Counted from the stretch's first letter, positions 28,746 to 39,111 are shown. The stretch is DNA of 64,000 bases from Streptomyces griseoviridis (GCF_005222485.1 NZ_CP029078.1:5669501-5733500); one strand, 5' to 3'. Notes: a model not told the origin generated them from the letters alone. Made by a program: numbers and translations.

Positions 28746-29464
28746 TGGACCTTCACAAGCACGCCCCGCAGGCGCAGACGCCGCCCGCAGTCGCCGAGCT
28801 GCGCGCCTCGGACGCCGACCGTGACCGCATCGCCGACATCCTCCGTGACGCACTCGCCGAGGGGCGGCTGACCGCCGAGGAGCACGCCGAGCGGGTCGAG
28901 GAGGTCTACCTGGCCAAGACCGTCGGCCAGCTCGAACCCCTCGTCCAGGACCTGCCGGCCGCCCATCAGCGCCGCCAGCCGCCGGCGTTCGCCCCGGCGC
29001 CGGGGCGCCCCACCCGCGAGTACATACCGGCCGACCCCGACGACAACGTGGTGGCGGTGTTCAGCAGCGCCGTCCGCAGGGGACGCTGGCGCGCGGGCCG
29101 GCGCATCCACGCCTACGCCGTCTTCGGCAGCGTCGAGATCGACCTCAGCGAGGCCCTCTTCGAGCACCAGCAGGTCCTCGTCAAGGCGCTCTCGGTCTTC
29201 GGCAGCATCGACGTCCGCGTCCCGGAGAACGTGTCGCTGCGCGGCACCGGCGGCGGCGTCCTCGGCAGCTTCGAGGTCGACCACCTGGACGCGGCCGACC
29301 CCAACGCCCCGGTCGTGCACGTCGAGGGCTGGTCCGTCCTCGGCAGCATCGAGGCCCGCCCCAAGCGCGGCAGGCTCGTCGCGGACATCCTCGACCGCGT
29401 CCAGCGCAAGATCGACAAGGTCGGCCTCGGCGACAGGAGTTTGCGCAAGCACCCGGACCGGTGA
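28745..29464 (+). CDS. DUF1707 protein with LiaF-like C-terminal region
   Basis: The 239-residue protein starts with a DUF1707 module (about 19-72: LRASDADRDRIADILRDALAEGRLTAEEHAERV), a short helical domain common in actinobacterial membrane-stress and regulatory proteins. The second half (about 100-215) has repeated Phe-Gly-Ser motifs (AVFGSVEIDLSEA, SVFGSIDVRVP, VLGSFEVDH, VLGSIEARPK) like the cell-wall-active antibiotic response domain of LiaF. No membrane helix is seen. The GTG start lies 7 bp after a good -10 hexamer, suggesting a leaderless message. A role in envelope-stress sensing is inferred from the family. Confidence 0.82.
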   Translation: MDLHKHAPQAQTPPAVAELRASDADRDRIADILRDALAEGRLTAEEHAERVEEVYLAKTVGQLEPLVQDLPAAHQRRQPPAFAPAPGRPTREYIPADPDDNVVAVFSSAVRRGRWRAGRRIHAYAVFGSVEIDLSEALFEHQQVLVKALSVFGSIDVRVPENVSLRGTGGGVLGSFEVDHLDAADPNAPVVHVEGWSVLGSIEARPKRGRLVADILDRVQRKIDKVGLGDRSLRKHPDR

Positions 29465-29558
29465 TCGGGCCGTCCGGAACTGTGTGCATAGGCCCGCGCA
29501 CAGCGGGTAGGCCTTGCGCATCGTCTCTCGCTCGCGAAGCCGTCGTCAGGAGTAGACC

Positions 29559-29936
29559 GTGCCGCAACCGCCGCATTCGTCCGCGCAGGTAGCTGCCGTT
29601 CCGGCCCAGCGGGTGCCAGTGCGGGACAGGGACCAAGACGCGCCCTGGCACACCGAGGCGGTGTGCCGGCGCGACGAGGCGAGCCTGTTCTTCGCACCGT
29701 CCAAGGAACCCACCGCCGCCCGGCTCTCCCGCGAGGAGGCGGCCAAGCGGGTCTGCGGTCGCTGTCCCGTGATGGTCGAGTGCCGGGAACATGCGCTACT
29801 GCAACCGGAACCGTACGGCGTCTGGGGCGGCCTCACGGCCGCGGAACGCCGCGTGGTCCTGGCCAGGCGCCGCCGCCGCGAGGTCGAACTCCAGAAGGCG
29901 GCCCGCGCGGGAACCCGCATAGCCCAGGCAGGCTGA
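29559..29936 (+). CDS. WhiB-family [4Fe-4S] transcription factor
   Basis: The 125-residue protein has the four WhiB cysteines Cys36, Cys66, Cys69 and Cys75 (VCRRDEASLFF, RVCGRCPVMVEC), the GVWGG turn at about 87-91 and a basic C-terminus (RRRRREVELQKAAR) for DNA contact. WhiB proteins bind the primary sigma factor and use the cluster to sense nitric oxide or oxygen. The GTG at 29559 follows CAGGAG. A neighbouring set of fumarases, DUF1707 and glpX resembles a conserved Streptomyces region where I recall a wbl gene, but I cannot fix the paralogue name. A hairpin follows at 29948-29981. Confidence 0.92.
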   Translation: MPQPPHSSAQVAAVPAQRVPVRDRDQDAPWHTEAVCRRDEASLFFAPSKEPTAARLSREEAAKRVCGRCPVMVECREHALLQPEPYGVWGGLTAAERRVVLARRRRREVELQKAARAGTRIAQAG

Positions 29937-29947
29937 CCCAGCCGAAC

Positions 29948-29981
29948 GTGGGCGCCCCCTACCGCACCAGGGGACGCCCAC
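29948..29981 (+). terminator. Hairpin terminator after the WhiB-family gene
   Basis: GTGGGCGCCCCCT (29948-29960) pairs with AGGGGACGCCCAC (29969-29981) with a single mismatch around an 8-nt loop. It begins 11 bp after the stop codon. Confidence 0.75.
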
Positions 29982-30084
29982 TTCTGCCGCGCGGCGGGGG
30001 GCGGGGGGTCTCCTCAGGGCGCGTGCGCGTGGGCGCGTGACTCCGAGCGCCTTCGAGAACCGGGACCCGATGGCCGGGTGTGCC

Positions 30085-30483
30085 GTCCGGGGGCGCCGGG
30101 AGGCTTGTCGGGCCGGGATGGGAAGACGGCTGCCTTGGTGAGGCACGCGAGCCGCAACCCCCTCAGGGGCGCGGGGAACTGCGCGACCGGCCCCCACGCA
30201 CGCGCACCGGTAATGCAGTCCGGGGGTGCCGGGAGGCTTGTCGCGGCACCTCGGGAAGGCGGCTCCCCAGCCGAGATACGCGAGCCGCATCCCCTTCAGG
30301 GGCGCGGGGAACTGCGCGACCGGCCCCCACGCACCCGCACCGGTAATGCAGTCCGGGGGCGTCAGGAGGCTTGTCGCGGCGGGCGGGGAAGACGGCTGCC
30401 TTGGTGAGGCGCGCGAGCCGCACCCCCTCAGGGGCGCGGGGAACTGCGCGACCGGCCCCCGCGCACCCGCACCCGCACCCGAA
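30085..30483. repeat. Three tandem copies of a 133-bp intergenic repeat
   Basis: Copies begin at 30085, 30218 and 30351, each with GTCCGGGGG, an exact period of 133 bp. Each contains GGAGGCTTGTCG, GCGAGCCGCA, a core AGGGGCGCGGGGAACTGCGC (which can fold as GCGC...GCGC) and GCGACCGGCCCCC. Copies 1 and 3 share GAAGACGGCTGCCTTGGTGAGG, while copy 2 differs there. The third copy ends 7 bp before the glpX stop codon. I recall the AGGGGCGCGGGGAACTGCGC core as a frequent intergenic word in Streptomyces, but tandem triplication with exact period is unusual. No protein-coding gene is supported inside. Confidence 0.92.
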
Positions 30484-30489
30484 GAATCC

Positions 30490-31524
30490 TTACTTCCCCC
30501 GGTCGAAGTCGACCGCGCTGTACGCCCGCAACTTGCTCAACCGGTGCTCGGAGTCGATCCGCCGCACCGTCCCGGACTTCGACCGCATCACGATCGAGTC
30601 GGTGGTCGCGGTCTCCGACCGGTACCGCACCCCCCGCAGCAACTCCCCGTCCGTGATGCCGGTCGCGACGAAGAAGACGTTCTCGCCGGAGACGAGGTCG
30701 TCCGTGGTCAGCACCCGGTCGAGATCGTGCCCCGCGTCGACCGCCCGCTGCCGCTCGTCGTCGTCCTTGGGCCACAACTTGCCCTGGATGGTGCCGCCGA
30801 GGCACTTCACCGCGCACGCGGAGATGATGCCCTCGGGCGTGCCGCCCACGCCGAGCAGCAGGTCGACGCCGGTGCCCTCGCGCAGCGCCAGGATCGAGCC
30901 GGCCACATCGCCGTCGGAGATCAGCTTGATGCGCGCGCCGGTCTCCCGGATCTCGTCGATGATGCCCGCGTGCCGCGGCCGGTCGAGGATGACGACGGTG
31001 ACGTCCTCGGGCGCGGACCGCTTCGCCTTCGCGACCCGCCGGATGTTGACCGAGACGGGCGCGTCGATGTCGACGAAGTCCGCCGCGTCGGGCCCGGTGA
31101 CCAGCTTGTCCATGTAGAACACGGCGGACGGGTCGAACATCGACCCGCGGTCGGCCGCGGCCAGCACGGCGATCGCGTTGGTCATGCCCTTCGCGGTGAG
31201 CGTGGTCCCGTCGATCGGGTCGACGGCGATGTCGCACTCGGGTCCGGTGCCGTCGCCGACCCGCTCCCCGTTGAACAGCATCGGGGCTTCGTCCTTCTCG
31301 CCCTCGCCGATGACCACGACGCCGTTCATCGACACGGTGTGGACGAGGGTCCGCATGGCGCGCACGGCGGCACCGTCGGCGCCGTTCTTGTCACCCCGGC
31401 CGACCCAGCGGCCCGCCGCCATCGCGGCTGCTTCGGTGACCCGGACGAGTTCCAGGGCCAGGTTGCGGTCCGGAGCTTCGCTCGGGACTTCGAGTTCGGA
31501 CGGCAAGTGATGATGCTCGGTCAT
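30490..31524 (-). CDS. glpX: Class II fructose-1,6-bisphosphatase
   Basis: The 344-residue enzyme hydrolyses fructose 1,6-bisphosphate for gluconeogenesis. Family motifs include [31 protein letters not shown] and [16 protein letters not shown], which carry the metal-binding acidic residues, and [22 protein letters not shown] near residue 225. Length is normal for GlpX. It is transcribed toward the 133-bp repeat array, and its stop lies 7 bp from the last copy. Divergent from the DUF4245 gene. Confidence 0.94.
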   Translation of the reverse strand: MTEHHHLPSELEVPSEAPDRNLALELVRVTEAAAMAAGRWVGRGDKNGADGAAVRAMRTLVHTVSMNGVVVIGEGEKDEAPMLFNGERVGDGTGPECDIAVDPIDGTTLTAKGMTNAIAVLAAADRGSMFDPSAVFYMDKLVTGPDAADFVDIDAPVSVNIRRVAKAKRSAPEDVTVVILDRPRHAGIIDEIRETGARIKLISDGDVAGSILALREGTGVDLLLGVGGTPEGIISACAVKCLGGTIQGKLWPKDDDERQRAVDAGHDLDRVLTTDDLVSGENVFFVATGITDGELLRGVRYRSETATTDSIVMRSKSGTVRRIDSEHRLSKLRAYSAVDFDRGK

Positions 31525-31648
31525 CGGAGCGCACCTTTCTGATACGACGACGGCCGGATGAGGGTGACTCCGACTCTATCGCCAGTCCTACAAAATGAGC
31601 AGGGGGCCCCACGGATGAGCACGCCGGTGCACCTGCGACGATAGGGAC

Positions 31649-32170
31649 GTGGCAGGTTCGAACGGTAAGCAGAAGACGGTCAGGGACATGATCCTCTCCC
31701 TGGCCCTCATCGGGGTCGCGGCGGCGGTCATCTACGTCTTCGTCCCGCACGACGACGGCGAACCCGACGTCAAACGGGTCGACTACCGCGTGGAGCTACT
31801 GACGGCTCGCCGGGCCGCCGCCTATCCGGTGGCCGCCCCGCAGGGGCTCTCCGAGGAGTGGAAGCCCACCTCGGTCCGCTTCAGCGGCGCCGACTCCGAC
31901 GCCTGGCACCTCGGCTTCAGGACCCCCGACGGGCAGTACGTGCAGATAGAGCAGTCGACCCAGAAGCCCTCGAAGTTCATCGACACCGCGAGCCAGGGCT
32001 CCAAGGAGACCAAGGTCACCCAGGAGATCGACGGCGCCACCTGGACCCGCTACACCGGCGGCCGCTATGACGCGCTCGTCCGCTCCGACGAGGGCGCGAC
32101 GACGGTCGTCGCGGGCACGGGTTCGTTCGAGCAGCTGACGGAGATGGCGAAGGCGCTGAAGACGGCGTAG
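31649..32170 (+). CDS. DUF4245 single-pass membrane protein
   Basis: The 173-residue protein has a short basic N-terminus (GKQKTVRDMI), one membrane helix (about 14-32, ending IYVFVPHDD) and an extracytoplasmic domain with PQGLSEEWKPTSVRFSG, WHLGFRTPDGQYVQIEQS and a C-terminal VAGTGSFEQLTEMAKAL. This matches the actinobacterial DUF4245 family, which has no assigned function. It is divergent from glpX, a common arrangement in this order, and ends at a clear terminator. Confidence 0.86.
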   Translation: MAGSNGKQKTVRDMILSLALIGVAAAVIYVFVPHDDGEPDVKRVDYRVELLTARRAAAYPVAAPQGLSEEWKPTSVRFSGADSDAWHLGFRTPDGQYVQIEQSTQKPSKFIDTASQGSKETKVTQEIDGATWTRYTGGRYDALVRSDEGATTVVAGTGSFEQLTEMAKALKTA

Positions 32171-32187
32171 CCGTCCACCGCACGAGA

Positions 32188-32215
32188 AAGGCCCCGGCGT
32201 CGTCGCCGGGGCCTT
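32188..32215. terminator. Bidirectional 12-bp hairpin
   Basis: AAGGCCCCGGCG (32188-32199) and CGCCGGGGCCTT (32204-32215) pair perfectly around a TCGT loop. The hairpin lies between the convergent DUF4245 and nitroreductase genes and can act in both directions. Confidence 0.9.
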
Positions 32216-32232
32216 CGTCATCGTCGGGCCGC

Positions 32233-32823
32233 TCAGACCGTCGTGACGACCTGGTCGTACGTGAGGCGCGGGGAGCGCGGGAACCAGGCGTCCTCGCCGG
32301 GGCGGCCGATGTTGACGACCATCAGCGGGGTGTGGTCGTCGTCGAGGAACTCCTTGCGGACACCCTCGAAGTCGAGGCCGGTCATCGGCCCCGCGGCGAG
32401 GCCGGCGGCGCGCACGCCGATGATGAAGTACGCGGCCTGGAGGGCGGCGTTCAGGGCGGCGGCGCCCTCGCGGGCCGGACGCTCGCTGAAGAAGAGGTCC
32501 TTGGCCTGCGGGAAGTGCGGCAGCAGGGCCGGCAGCTCCTCGTGGAACTCGTTGTCCGCGGCGAGGATCGCGACCAGCGGCGCGGTGAGGGTCTTGGGCC
32601 GGTTGCCCTCGGCCATGTGCTGCACCAGGCGCTCGCGGGCCTCGGCGGAGCGGACCAGCGTGATGCGCAGCGGGTTCTGGTTGAAGGCGGTGGGGCCGTA
32701 CTTGACCAGGTCGTAGATGGCCTGGACCTGCTCGTCGGTCACCGGCTCGTCGGTGAAGGTGTTCGCGGTGCGGGCCTCGCGGAACAGCAGGTCCTGGGCG
32801 TGGGGGTCAAGAACGAGAGACAT
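32233..32823 (-). CDS. Nitroreductase-family protein, RutE (malonic semialdehyde reductase)-like
   Basis: The 196-residue flavoprotein has ANTFTDEPVTDEQVQAIYDLVKYGPTAFNQNPLR at its N-terminus (FMN-binding region), NAALQAAYFIIGVRAAGLAAGPMTG in the middle and a C-terminal MVVNIGRPGEDAWFPRSPRL. This pattern fits the RutE/malonic semialdehyde reductase branch of the nitroreductase superfamily. Physiological substrate is uncertain. A clear paralogue lies in the putative cluster at 49035-49646. Confidence 0.87.
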   Translation of the reverse strand: MSLVLDPHAQDLLFREARTANTFTDEPVTDEQVQAIYDLVKYGPTAFNQNPLRITLVRSAEARERLVQHMAEGNRPKTLTAPLVAILAADNEFHEELPALLPHFPQAKDLFFSERPAREGAAALNAALQAAYFIIGVRAAGLAAGPMTGLDFEGVRKEFLDDDHTPLMVVNIGRPGEDAWFPRSPRLTYDQVVTTV

Positions 32824-33363
32824 GGGGGAAACCTTCTGGCGATATGAGCGGGATCCGGGACACCGGACCGGCTGACGGTCACGACGGTACGCCAGAGAAG
32901 TTCAAGTTTCAACCAACACTGAGGCGCGGTGATCCGCTTCACAGTGCCGGAAAGGCGACCGGCCGACGGGCGGGAGGCAGGACGCGACGGACGTGAGGCG
33001 GGTTGTGACGGAGGTGAGGCGGGTTACGGGAGACGGGTGACTGGGCTGACGGGGCTGACAGACCTGACGGGGCGGCCGAGCGAGACGCAAGCGACGACGC
33101 TCGCGCGAGCGAGGACATGGCGACGACGATCGCCCGCCCGCCGAGTCGCCCCCGCCCACCGAGCGGCCGGCGTCGCGCGCCTCCGCCCCGCCGAGCGGGC
33201 GCCGCCGTGTGCCTTCCCCCGCCGAGTGGCCGCTACCCCCGGCCGTCCGGCCGTCCGACTGGTGGCGACCACCCGAACGGGTGACGACGGCAATCCGGTC
33301 GGCCGTCACCCCTTCACCAAGCTCGCAGCGCGACGCTCGCAGCGCGCCCAAGCGCCCAAGCGC
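32824..33363. other. 540-bp stretch without a convincing gene
   Basis: Only GC-driven open frames occur here. A short direct repeat of GTGAGGCGGGTT with flanking GACGGA is visible at about 32984-33025. The promoter of the nitroreductase gene is presumably within the first 100 bases, where TCAAGTTTCAACC forms an AT-richer patch near 32901. Confidence 0.5.
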
Positions 33364-33627
33364 CTACGCGTCCGCCTCGCCCCCGGTCCCCCCGGCGCCA
33401 CCGCTCCCGCCCTCCTGCGCGTGCTCCTCCGCCAGGGCCGCGTCCAGGCGGGCCCGCGCGCCGTCCAGCCAGCGGCGGCACACCTTGGACAGCTCCTCGC
33501 CGCGCTCCCAGAGCGCCAGCGACTCCTCCAGCGTCGTGCCGCCCGCCTCCAGGCGCCGTACGACCTCGATCAGCTCGTCCCGGGCCTGCTCGTACCCGAG
33601 CGACTCTTCCGCCACCTTGCCAGCCAT
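33364..33627 (-). CDS. xseB: Exodeoxyribonuclease VII small subunit
   Basis: The 87-residue helical protein has [38 protein letters not shown], the hallmark of XseB, followed by a short helix and a Gly/Ala-rich C-terminus. It forms a complex with XseA that degrades single-stranded DNA. The ATG at 33627 lies 10 bp after the XseA stop and matches the family length; an upstream in-frame start would overlap xseA. It is the second gene of an xseA-xseB operon. Confidence 0.92.
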   Translation of the reverse strand: MAGKVAEESLGYEQARDELIEVVRRLEAGGTTLEESLALWERGEELSKVCRRWLDGARARLDAALAEEHAQEGGSGGAGGTGGEADA

Positions 33628-33637
33628 TCCGCCCACC

Positions 33638-34855
33638 CTACGCACCGCTCTCATCGACTCGAACCGTGAATTCGCCCTCGGCCACCCGCGCCCGCAGCAC
33701 CTCGCCCGCCCCGACCTGTTCAGGCGCCCTGACCACCGGGCCCTCCGCCGTCTGGAGCACCGCGTAGCCGCGCTTCAGGGTGGCGGCGGGGGAGAGTGCC
33801 ACCACGCGCGCGTGCGTGTGCGTCAGCTCCGAGTCCGCGCGGTCCAGGAGATGGCCGAGCGTGCGGCGGGAGCGGTCGACGAGGGACGCCACCTGCTCGG
33901 CCCGCTGGTCGACCATGCGGTGCGGATCCTCTATCGAGGGTCGCGCCAGGGCGTGCGCGAGCCCGCGCTCCTCACGCGCGAGGATCCCCTCCACGCACCG
34001 GCGCGCCCGGTCCCGCAGCCCCCGTACCCGCTCGAACTCCTCGCCGACGTCCGGCACGACCTTCTTCGCCGCGTCGGTCGGCGTGGACGCCCGCAGGTCG
34101 GCCACGTGGTCGAGGAGCGGGTTGTCGGGCTCGTGCCCGATCGCCGACACCACCGGCGTGCGGCAGGCGGCGACCGCCCGCACCAACTGCTCGTCGGAGA
34201 ACGGCAGCAGGTCCTCCACACTGCCACCGCCCCGCGCGACGACGATCACGTCGACCTCCGGCAGCGCGTCCAGCTCCTTCACCGCCTGCACCACCTGCGG
34301 GACGGCGTGCACGCCCTGCACGGGGACGTTGCGCACCTCGAAGCGGACGGCGGGCCAGCGGTGCCTGGCGTTCTCCAGGACGTCACGCTCGGCGGCCGAC
34401 GCCCGCCCGCAGACCAGCCCGATCAGCTGCGGCAGGAACGGCAGCGGCTTCTTTCGCTCCGGCGCGAACAGCCCCTCCGCGGCGAGCGACTTCTTCAACT
34501 GCTCGAGCCGCGCCAGCAGCTCCCCGACACCGACCGGCTTGATCTCGGCGGCCCGCAGCGACAACTGGCCGCGCGGCGCGTACCACTCGGGCTTCGCGTG
34601 CACGACGACCCTCGCGCCCTCGCTGACGACGTCGGCGACGGCCTCGAACACCTGGCGGTAGCAGGTGACGCTGATCGAGATGTCGTACGACGGGTCGCGC
34701 AGCGTCAGGAACACGACACCGGCGCCCGGCCGCCGGGACAGCTGGGTGATCTGCCCCTCGACCCAGATGGCACCGAGGCGGTCGATCCAGCTTCCGATCA
34801 GCCGCGACACCTCACCGACGGGGAGGGGCGACTCCGGGGACGTGTTCGCAGCCAT
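33638..34855 (-). CDS. xseA: Exodeoxyribonuclease VII large subunit
   Basis: The 405-residue protein has an N-terminal OB-fold ([51 protein letters not shown]) and the catalytic domain with [42 protein letters not shown] and [28 protein letters not shown], plus a coiled-coil and [12 protein letters not shown] near the end. It cleaves ssDNA with XseB. The ATG at 34855 gives the normal N-terminus. The gene is followed directly by xseB. Confidence 0.94.
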   Translation of the reverse strand: MAANTSPESPLPVGEVSRLIGSWIDRLGAIWVEGQITQLSRRPGAGVVFLTLRDPSYDISISVTCYRQVFEAVADVVSEGARVVVHAKPEWYAPRGQLSLRAAEIKPVGVGELLARLEQLKKSLAAEGLFAPERKKPLPFLPQLIGLVCGRASAAERDVLENARHRWPAVRFEVRNVPVQGVHAVPQVVQAVKELDALPEVDVIVVARGGGSVEDLLPFSDEQLVRAVAACRTPVVSAIGHEPDNPLLDHVADLRASTPTDAAKKVVPDVGEEFERVRGLRDRARRCVEGILAREERGLAHALARPSIEDPHRMVDQRAEQVASLVDRSRRTLGHLLDRADSELTHTHARVVALSPAATLKRGYAVLQTAEGPVVRAPEQVGAGEVLRARVAEGEFTVRVDESGA

Positions 34856-34950
34856 GCCGGTGAGCGTAACCGCAGCCACTGACAACGAACCGGCCCCACC
34901 GGGCCAGCCGTCCCGCCGCCCTGCCGGGCCCCCGTCCGGCCGTCCCGCCG

Positions 34951-35004
34951 GGCCCGTCGCCCGTGCCGGGCCCGTCGCCCGTGCCGGGCCCGTCGCCCGT
35001 GCCG
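34951..35004. repeat. Three perfect 18-bp tandem repeats
   Basis: The unit GGCCCGTCGCCCGTGCCG repeats three times without change at 34951-35004, with a degenerate further copy near 35029-35046. It lies in the 342-bp gap between xseA and the permease gene, where I see no coding sequence. Confidence 0.85.
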
Positions 35005-35197
35005 GGCCCGCCGTCCGGCTGTCCCGTCGGGCCCGTCGCCCGTGCCGGGGCCACCGTCCCGCCGTCCCGCCGGGTCCCTGGCCCTCGGTCGTCAGGCCAC
35101 GGCTCCTCGTCGCGCCTTTCCGCCGGGCCGCAGGTTCCTCGTGTCGCGCGGGTCCGGCCTCCCGCCGGGCCGTCGGGCCGTCGGGCCCTCGGGTCCG

Positions 35198-36571
35198 TCA
35201 GTCGGCCACCCGTCCCCGCTGTCCCACCAGCACCACCAATCCGATCACCAGCCACACCGCGCCCACCACCTGCGCCGCGCCGGACGCCTCCACGATCACC
35301 GCGATCGTGATCGCCGCGCCCAGCACCGGCATCAGCAGATGCCGCCACCACACCACAGGCCCGCCCGCCCGCCGCACCACGAACCAGCCCACCACGCTCG
35401 CGTGCAGCAGCGTGAACGCCGTCAGCGCGCCGATGTCGACCACCGACACCAGATGGTCCATGCCGTCGTCCCTGCTGGCCGCCCACACCGCCGCCACCAG
35501 GGTGATCACGGCCGCGCACAGCAGCGCCACCCGCGGCACCCCCGAGTCCGTCCGCGACAGGGCCCGCGGCAGCCGCCGGTCGCGGCCCATCGCGAACAGC
35601 AGCCGCCCGGCCGCCGCCTGCCCGGCCAGCGCCGCGAACGCCGCGCCGATCGCCTTGCTCACCGCGACCAGGTCGTGCAGCCAGCCCCCGACCGACACGT
35701 CCACCGCGTCGTAGAACGCGGACCCCTGCTTGACCGGGTCGGCGGCGAGCTGCGCGGACGTCGTCGGTTCGAGGAGCGCCACCAGGTACGTCTGCGCCAC
35801 GAACAGCATGCCCGCGAGCGCCAGACAGAACAGCACCGCGCGCGCGACCTTCTCCGAGCCGCCCGTGACCTCCTCGGCGAAGGACGCGATCGCGTCGAAG
35901 CCCAGATACGACAGGACCGCGATCGACACCGCCCCGATCACCGCGGAGAGCGCGAACGCGCCCTGCGTGCCGTCCCCTGACAGCGGCGACAGCCAGCCGC
36001 GTTCGGCGCCGTCGCGCGCGAGGACGACGATCGCGGAGACGACGAAGACCAGCAGCACCACGATCTCCATCGCCAGCACCAGGAAACCCACCCGGGCCGC
36101 GGCCCGCACCCCCCACAGGTTCAGCAGGGTCGTGACGACCACCGCGATCGCCGTCCACACCCAGCGCGAGACCCCCGGGACCAGCGCGTTCATCGCGATC
36201 CCGGAGAACAGGTAGGCGACCGCGGGGATGAGCAGATAGTCCAGCATCGCCATCCAGCCCGCGATGAACCCGACCTCCCTGCCGAGCGCCGCGCGCGCGT
36301 AGGCGAACACCGAACCGGCCAGCGGCACCACGCGCACCATCTGCGCGTAGCTGAAGGCGGTGAACGCCATCGCCACCGTCGCGACGACGTAGACCAGCGC
36401 CACCGCGCCGTGCGAGCGCGCGTCGAGGGTGCCGAAGACTCCGACAGGAGCCATCGGGGCGATGAACAGCAGCCCGTAGACGACGAGATCCCGGAAGCCG
36501 AGACTGCGCCGCAGATCGTCCGGTTCGCCCGTCGTGCCGCCCGTTCCCGCCGTCGCGTCCGTCCCGGACAT
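35198..36571 (-). CDS. APC-superfamily amino acid permease
   Basis: The 457-residue protein has about twelve membrane helices. The N-terminal helix has the typical GFRDLVVYGLLFIAPMAPVGVFG with the unwound motif, then AFTAFSYAQMVRVVPLAGSVFAYARAALG and a FDAIASFAEEVTGG segment on helix 6. This places it in the amino acid-polyamine-organocation superfamily. Substrate is not readable. It is divergent from ispH with 105 bp between. Confidence 0.87.
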   Translation of the reverse strand: MSGTDATAGTGGTTGEPDDLRRSLGFRDLVVYGLLFIAPMAPVGVFGTLDARSHGAVALVYVVATVAMAFTAFSYAQMVRVVPLAGSVFAYARAALGREVGFIAGWMAMLDYLLIPAVAYLFSGIAMNALVPGVSRWVWTAIAVVVTTLLNLWGVRAAARVGFLVLAMEIVVLLVFVVSAIVVLARDGAERGWLSPLSGDGTQGAFALSAVIGAVSIAVLSYLGFDAIASFAEEVTGGSEKVARAVLFCLALAGMLFVAQTYLVALLEPTTSAQLAADPVKQGSAFYDAVDVSVGGWLHDLVAVSKAIGAAFAALAGQAAAGRLLFAMGRDRRLPRALSRTDSGVPRVALLCAAVITLVAAVWAASRDDGMDHLVSVVDIGALTAFTLLHASVVGWFVVRRAGGPVVWWRHLLMPVLGAAITIAVIVEASGAAQVVGAVWLVIGLVVLVGQRGRVAD

Positions 36572-36651
36572 CGCGCCTCCGCCTGTGCCTCGTCCGTTCT
36601 GTCCCTGCCCGCCCCTCCCACCTCACGCCAGTCTCTCCAACGGCGCGATCT

Positions 36652-36678
36652 TTGACCCGCCGAACGCGGCCTTACGAT
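36652..36678 (+). promoter_or_regulatory. Probable ispH promoter giving a leaderless transcript
   Basis: TTGACC (36652-36657) and TACGAT (36673-36678) are separated by 15 bp. A transcription start about 7 bp past the -10 hexamer would coincide with the ATG at 36686. This supports that start over the ATG at 36677, which lies within the -10 element. Confidence 0.5.
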
Positions 36679-36685
36679 GGGTGCC

Positions 36686-37702
36686 ATGACCGCTTCGCCT
36701 GGCCGCCGTGTCCTGCTCGCCGCCCCCCGGGGCTACTGCGCGGGCGTGGACCGCGCCGTGATCGCCGTCGAGAAAGCCCTCGAGCAGTACGGGGCTCCGA
36801 TCTATGTCCGGCACGAGATCGTGCACAACAAGTACGTCGTGCAGACCCTGGAGAAGAAGGGCGCCGTCTTCGTCGAGCGGACGGAGGAGGTCCCCGAGGG
36901 GAACATCGTGATGTTCTCCGCGCACGGGGTCGCCCCCGTCGTCCACGAGGAGGCCGCGCGCGGCCGGCTCGCCACCATCGACGCGACCTGCCCGCTCGTC
37001 ACCAAGGTCCACAAGGAAGCCGTCCGCTTCGCCAACGAGGACTACGACATCCTCCTGATCGGGCACGAGGGCCACGAGGAGGTCATCGGGACCTCGGGCG
37101 AGGCCCCCGACCACATCCAGCTCGTCGACGGCCCCGCGGACGTCGCCAAGGTCGAGGTCCGCGACCCCTCCAGGGTCGTGTGGCTCTCCCAGACCACCCT
37201 GTCGGTCGACGAGACGATGGAGACCGTCGACGCCCTCCAGGAGAAGTTCCCGCAGCTCATCTCGCCGCCCAGCGACGACATCTGCTACGCCACCCAGAAC
37301 CGCCAGCTCGCCGTGAAGCAGATGGGCGCCGAGGCCGAGCTGGTCATCGTGGTCGGCTCGCGCAACTCCTCCAACTCCGTCCGGCTCGTCGAGGTCGCCA
37401 AGCAGGCCGGCTCCCGCGCGGCCCACCTCGTGGACTTCGCCGATGAGTGCGACGAGGCGTGGCTCGACGGCGTCTCCACGGTCGGCGTCACCTCGGGCGC
37501 GTCCGTCCCCGAGGTCCTCGTCGAGCAGGTCCTCGAGTGGCTGTCGCAGCGCGGCTTCGAGGACGTCGAGCTGGTCAAGGCGGCCGAGGAGTCGATCACC
37601 TTCTCGCTGCCCAAGGAGCTCCGCCGGGACCTGCGCGACGAGGCGGCCGCGCTGGTCGCCGAGCGCGGCGGTTCGGGCGCCGCGGGTGCCTCGGCGGAGT
37701 GA
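36686..37702 (+). CDS. ispH: 4-hydroxy-3-methylbut-2-enyl diphosphate reductase
   Basis: The 338-residue iron-sulfur enzyme catalyses the last step of the MEP pathway, giving isopentenyl and dimethylallyl diphosphate. The three cluster cysteines are Cys18 ([11 protein letters not shown]), Cys102 ([11 protein letters not shown]) and Cys200 ([11 protein letters not shown]). Substrate-binding segments [19 protein letters not shown] and [15 protein letters not shown] are present. A promoter directly before the start suggests a leaderless message. It supplies precursors for the prenyl carrier made by the upstream uppS gene, though the two are not linked. Confidence 0.95.
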   Translation: MTASPGRRVLLAAPRGYCAGVDRAVIAVEKALEQYGAPIYVRHEIVHNKYVVQTLEKKGAVFVERTEEVPEGNIVMFSAHGVAPVVHEEAARGRLATIDATCPLVTKVHKEAVRFANEDYDILLIGHEGHEEVIGTSGEAPDHIQLVDGPADVAKVEVRDPSRVVWLSQTTLSVDETMETVDALQEKFPQLISPPSDDICYATQNRQLAVKQMGAEAELVIVVGSRNSSNSVRLVEVAKQAGSRAAHLVDFADECDEAWLDGVSTVGVTSGASVPEVLVEQVLEWLSQRGFEDVELVKAAEESITFSLPKELRRDLRDEAAALVAERGGSGAAGASAE

Positions 37703-37731
37703 CTGTCAGTCCGTCGTCGTAACGTAGGGCC

Positions 37732-38478
<747 letters not shown>

Positions 38479-38526
38479 CCGCCCGCTCCCCGGTTCTCAG
38501 GTTCTGTGCCGGCCTCCTGCCTCCGG

Positions 38527-39111
38527 TCAGCGACGCTGGGCCGCCGTGCGTCGACGCATCAGGGCGACCCGGCGGCCCAGCACCACCACGCCGGCCACCA
38601 GGGTGCCGCCGTAGAGCCAGCCCGCCTGGGTGGCGAGGGCCGTCACGAGGCCCATCAGCCGGCCGAGGAGCCCCGCGTCGCCCTCGGCCATGGGCAGCAG
38701 TCCGACGGCGAAGGCGATCGGTACGACGACCGGCGCGGTCAGCAGATCGCCCCGCCGCACCCAGGCGGCGGTCACCAGACACACCGGCAGGAACAGCACG
38801 CCGTACACGGTGAGGGAGTCCAGGAGCAGCGAGTCGAGGACGCCCAGGACGAACATCACGGCGCCGCAGAAGAGGCCGCCGCCCAGCCCGGTCAGGCGGG
38901 GGTTGGGCAGCCGCCGCAGGGCCTCGACGAGCGGCGGCCCGGCGGTCCTGGCGGGCAGCGGTCTGGCGCCGAGTGCCCGGCGCTGTACCGGGCGTCCGGT
39001 GCCGACGGCGGCTCTGGCCCCCTTCCGTCCGCCGCGTGCCGCCTGCGGGGGCAGCGGGGGCGTGCCGCGTCGCGGTCCTTGCTGCGGGGGGCGCGTCCTG
39101 TGTTGCTCCAC
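38527..39111 (-). CDS. DUF6542-type integral membrane protein
   Basis: The 194-residue protein has a long basic, disordered N-terminus (1-65) and then four or five hydrophobic helices (about 75-185), starting LRRLPNPRLTGLGGGLFCGAVMF. This layout matches small actinobacterial DUF6542 membrane proteins of unknown function. It converges with ppgK and is divergent from ychF. Confidence 0.72.
   Translation of the reverse strand: MEQHRTRPPQQGPRRGTPPLPPQAARGGRKGARAAVGTGRPVQRRALGARPLPARTAGPPLVEALRRLPNPRLTGLGGGLFCGAVMFVLGVLDSLLLDSLTVYGVLFLPVCLVTAAWVRRGDLLTAPVVVPIAFAVGLLPMAEGDAGLLGRLMGLVTALATQAGWLYGGTLVAGVVVLGRRVALMRRRTAAQRR

Noticed and set aside
30085..30483. CRISPR array
   Set aside because: The 133-bp units are near-identical throughout without short repeats and unique spacers, and no cas gene is nearby.
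31649..31670. A tRNA-like T-loop sequence (GGTTCGAAC)
   Set aside because: It is part of the DUF4245 coding start, and no cloverleaf can be formed around it.
34812..36626. A 604-codon minus-strand frame overlapping the amino acid permease
   Set aside because: It is out of frame with the clear twelve-helix permease and consists of Gly/Arg-rich sequence.
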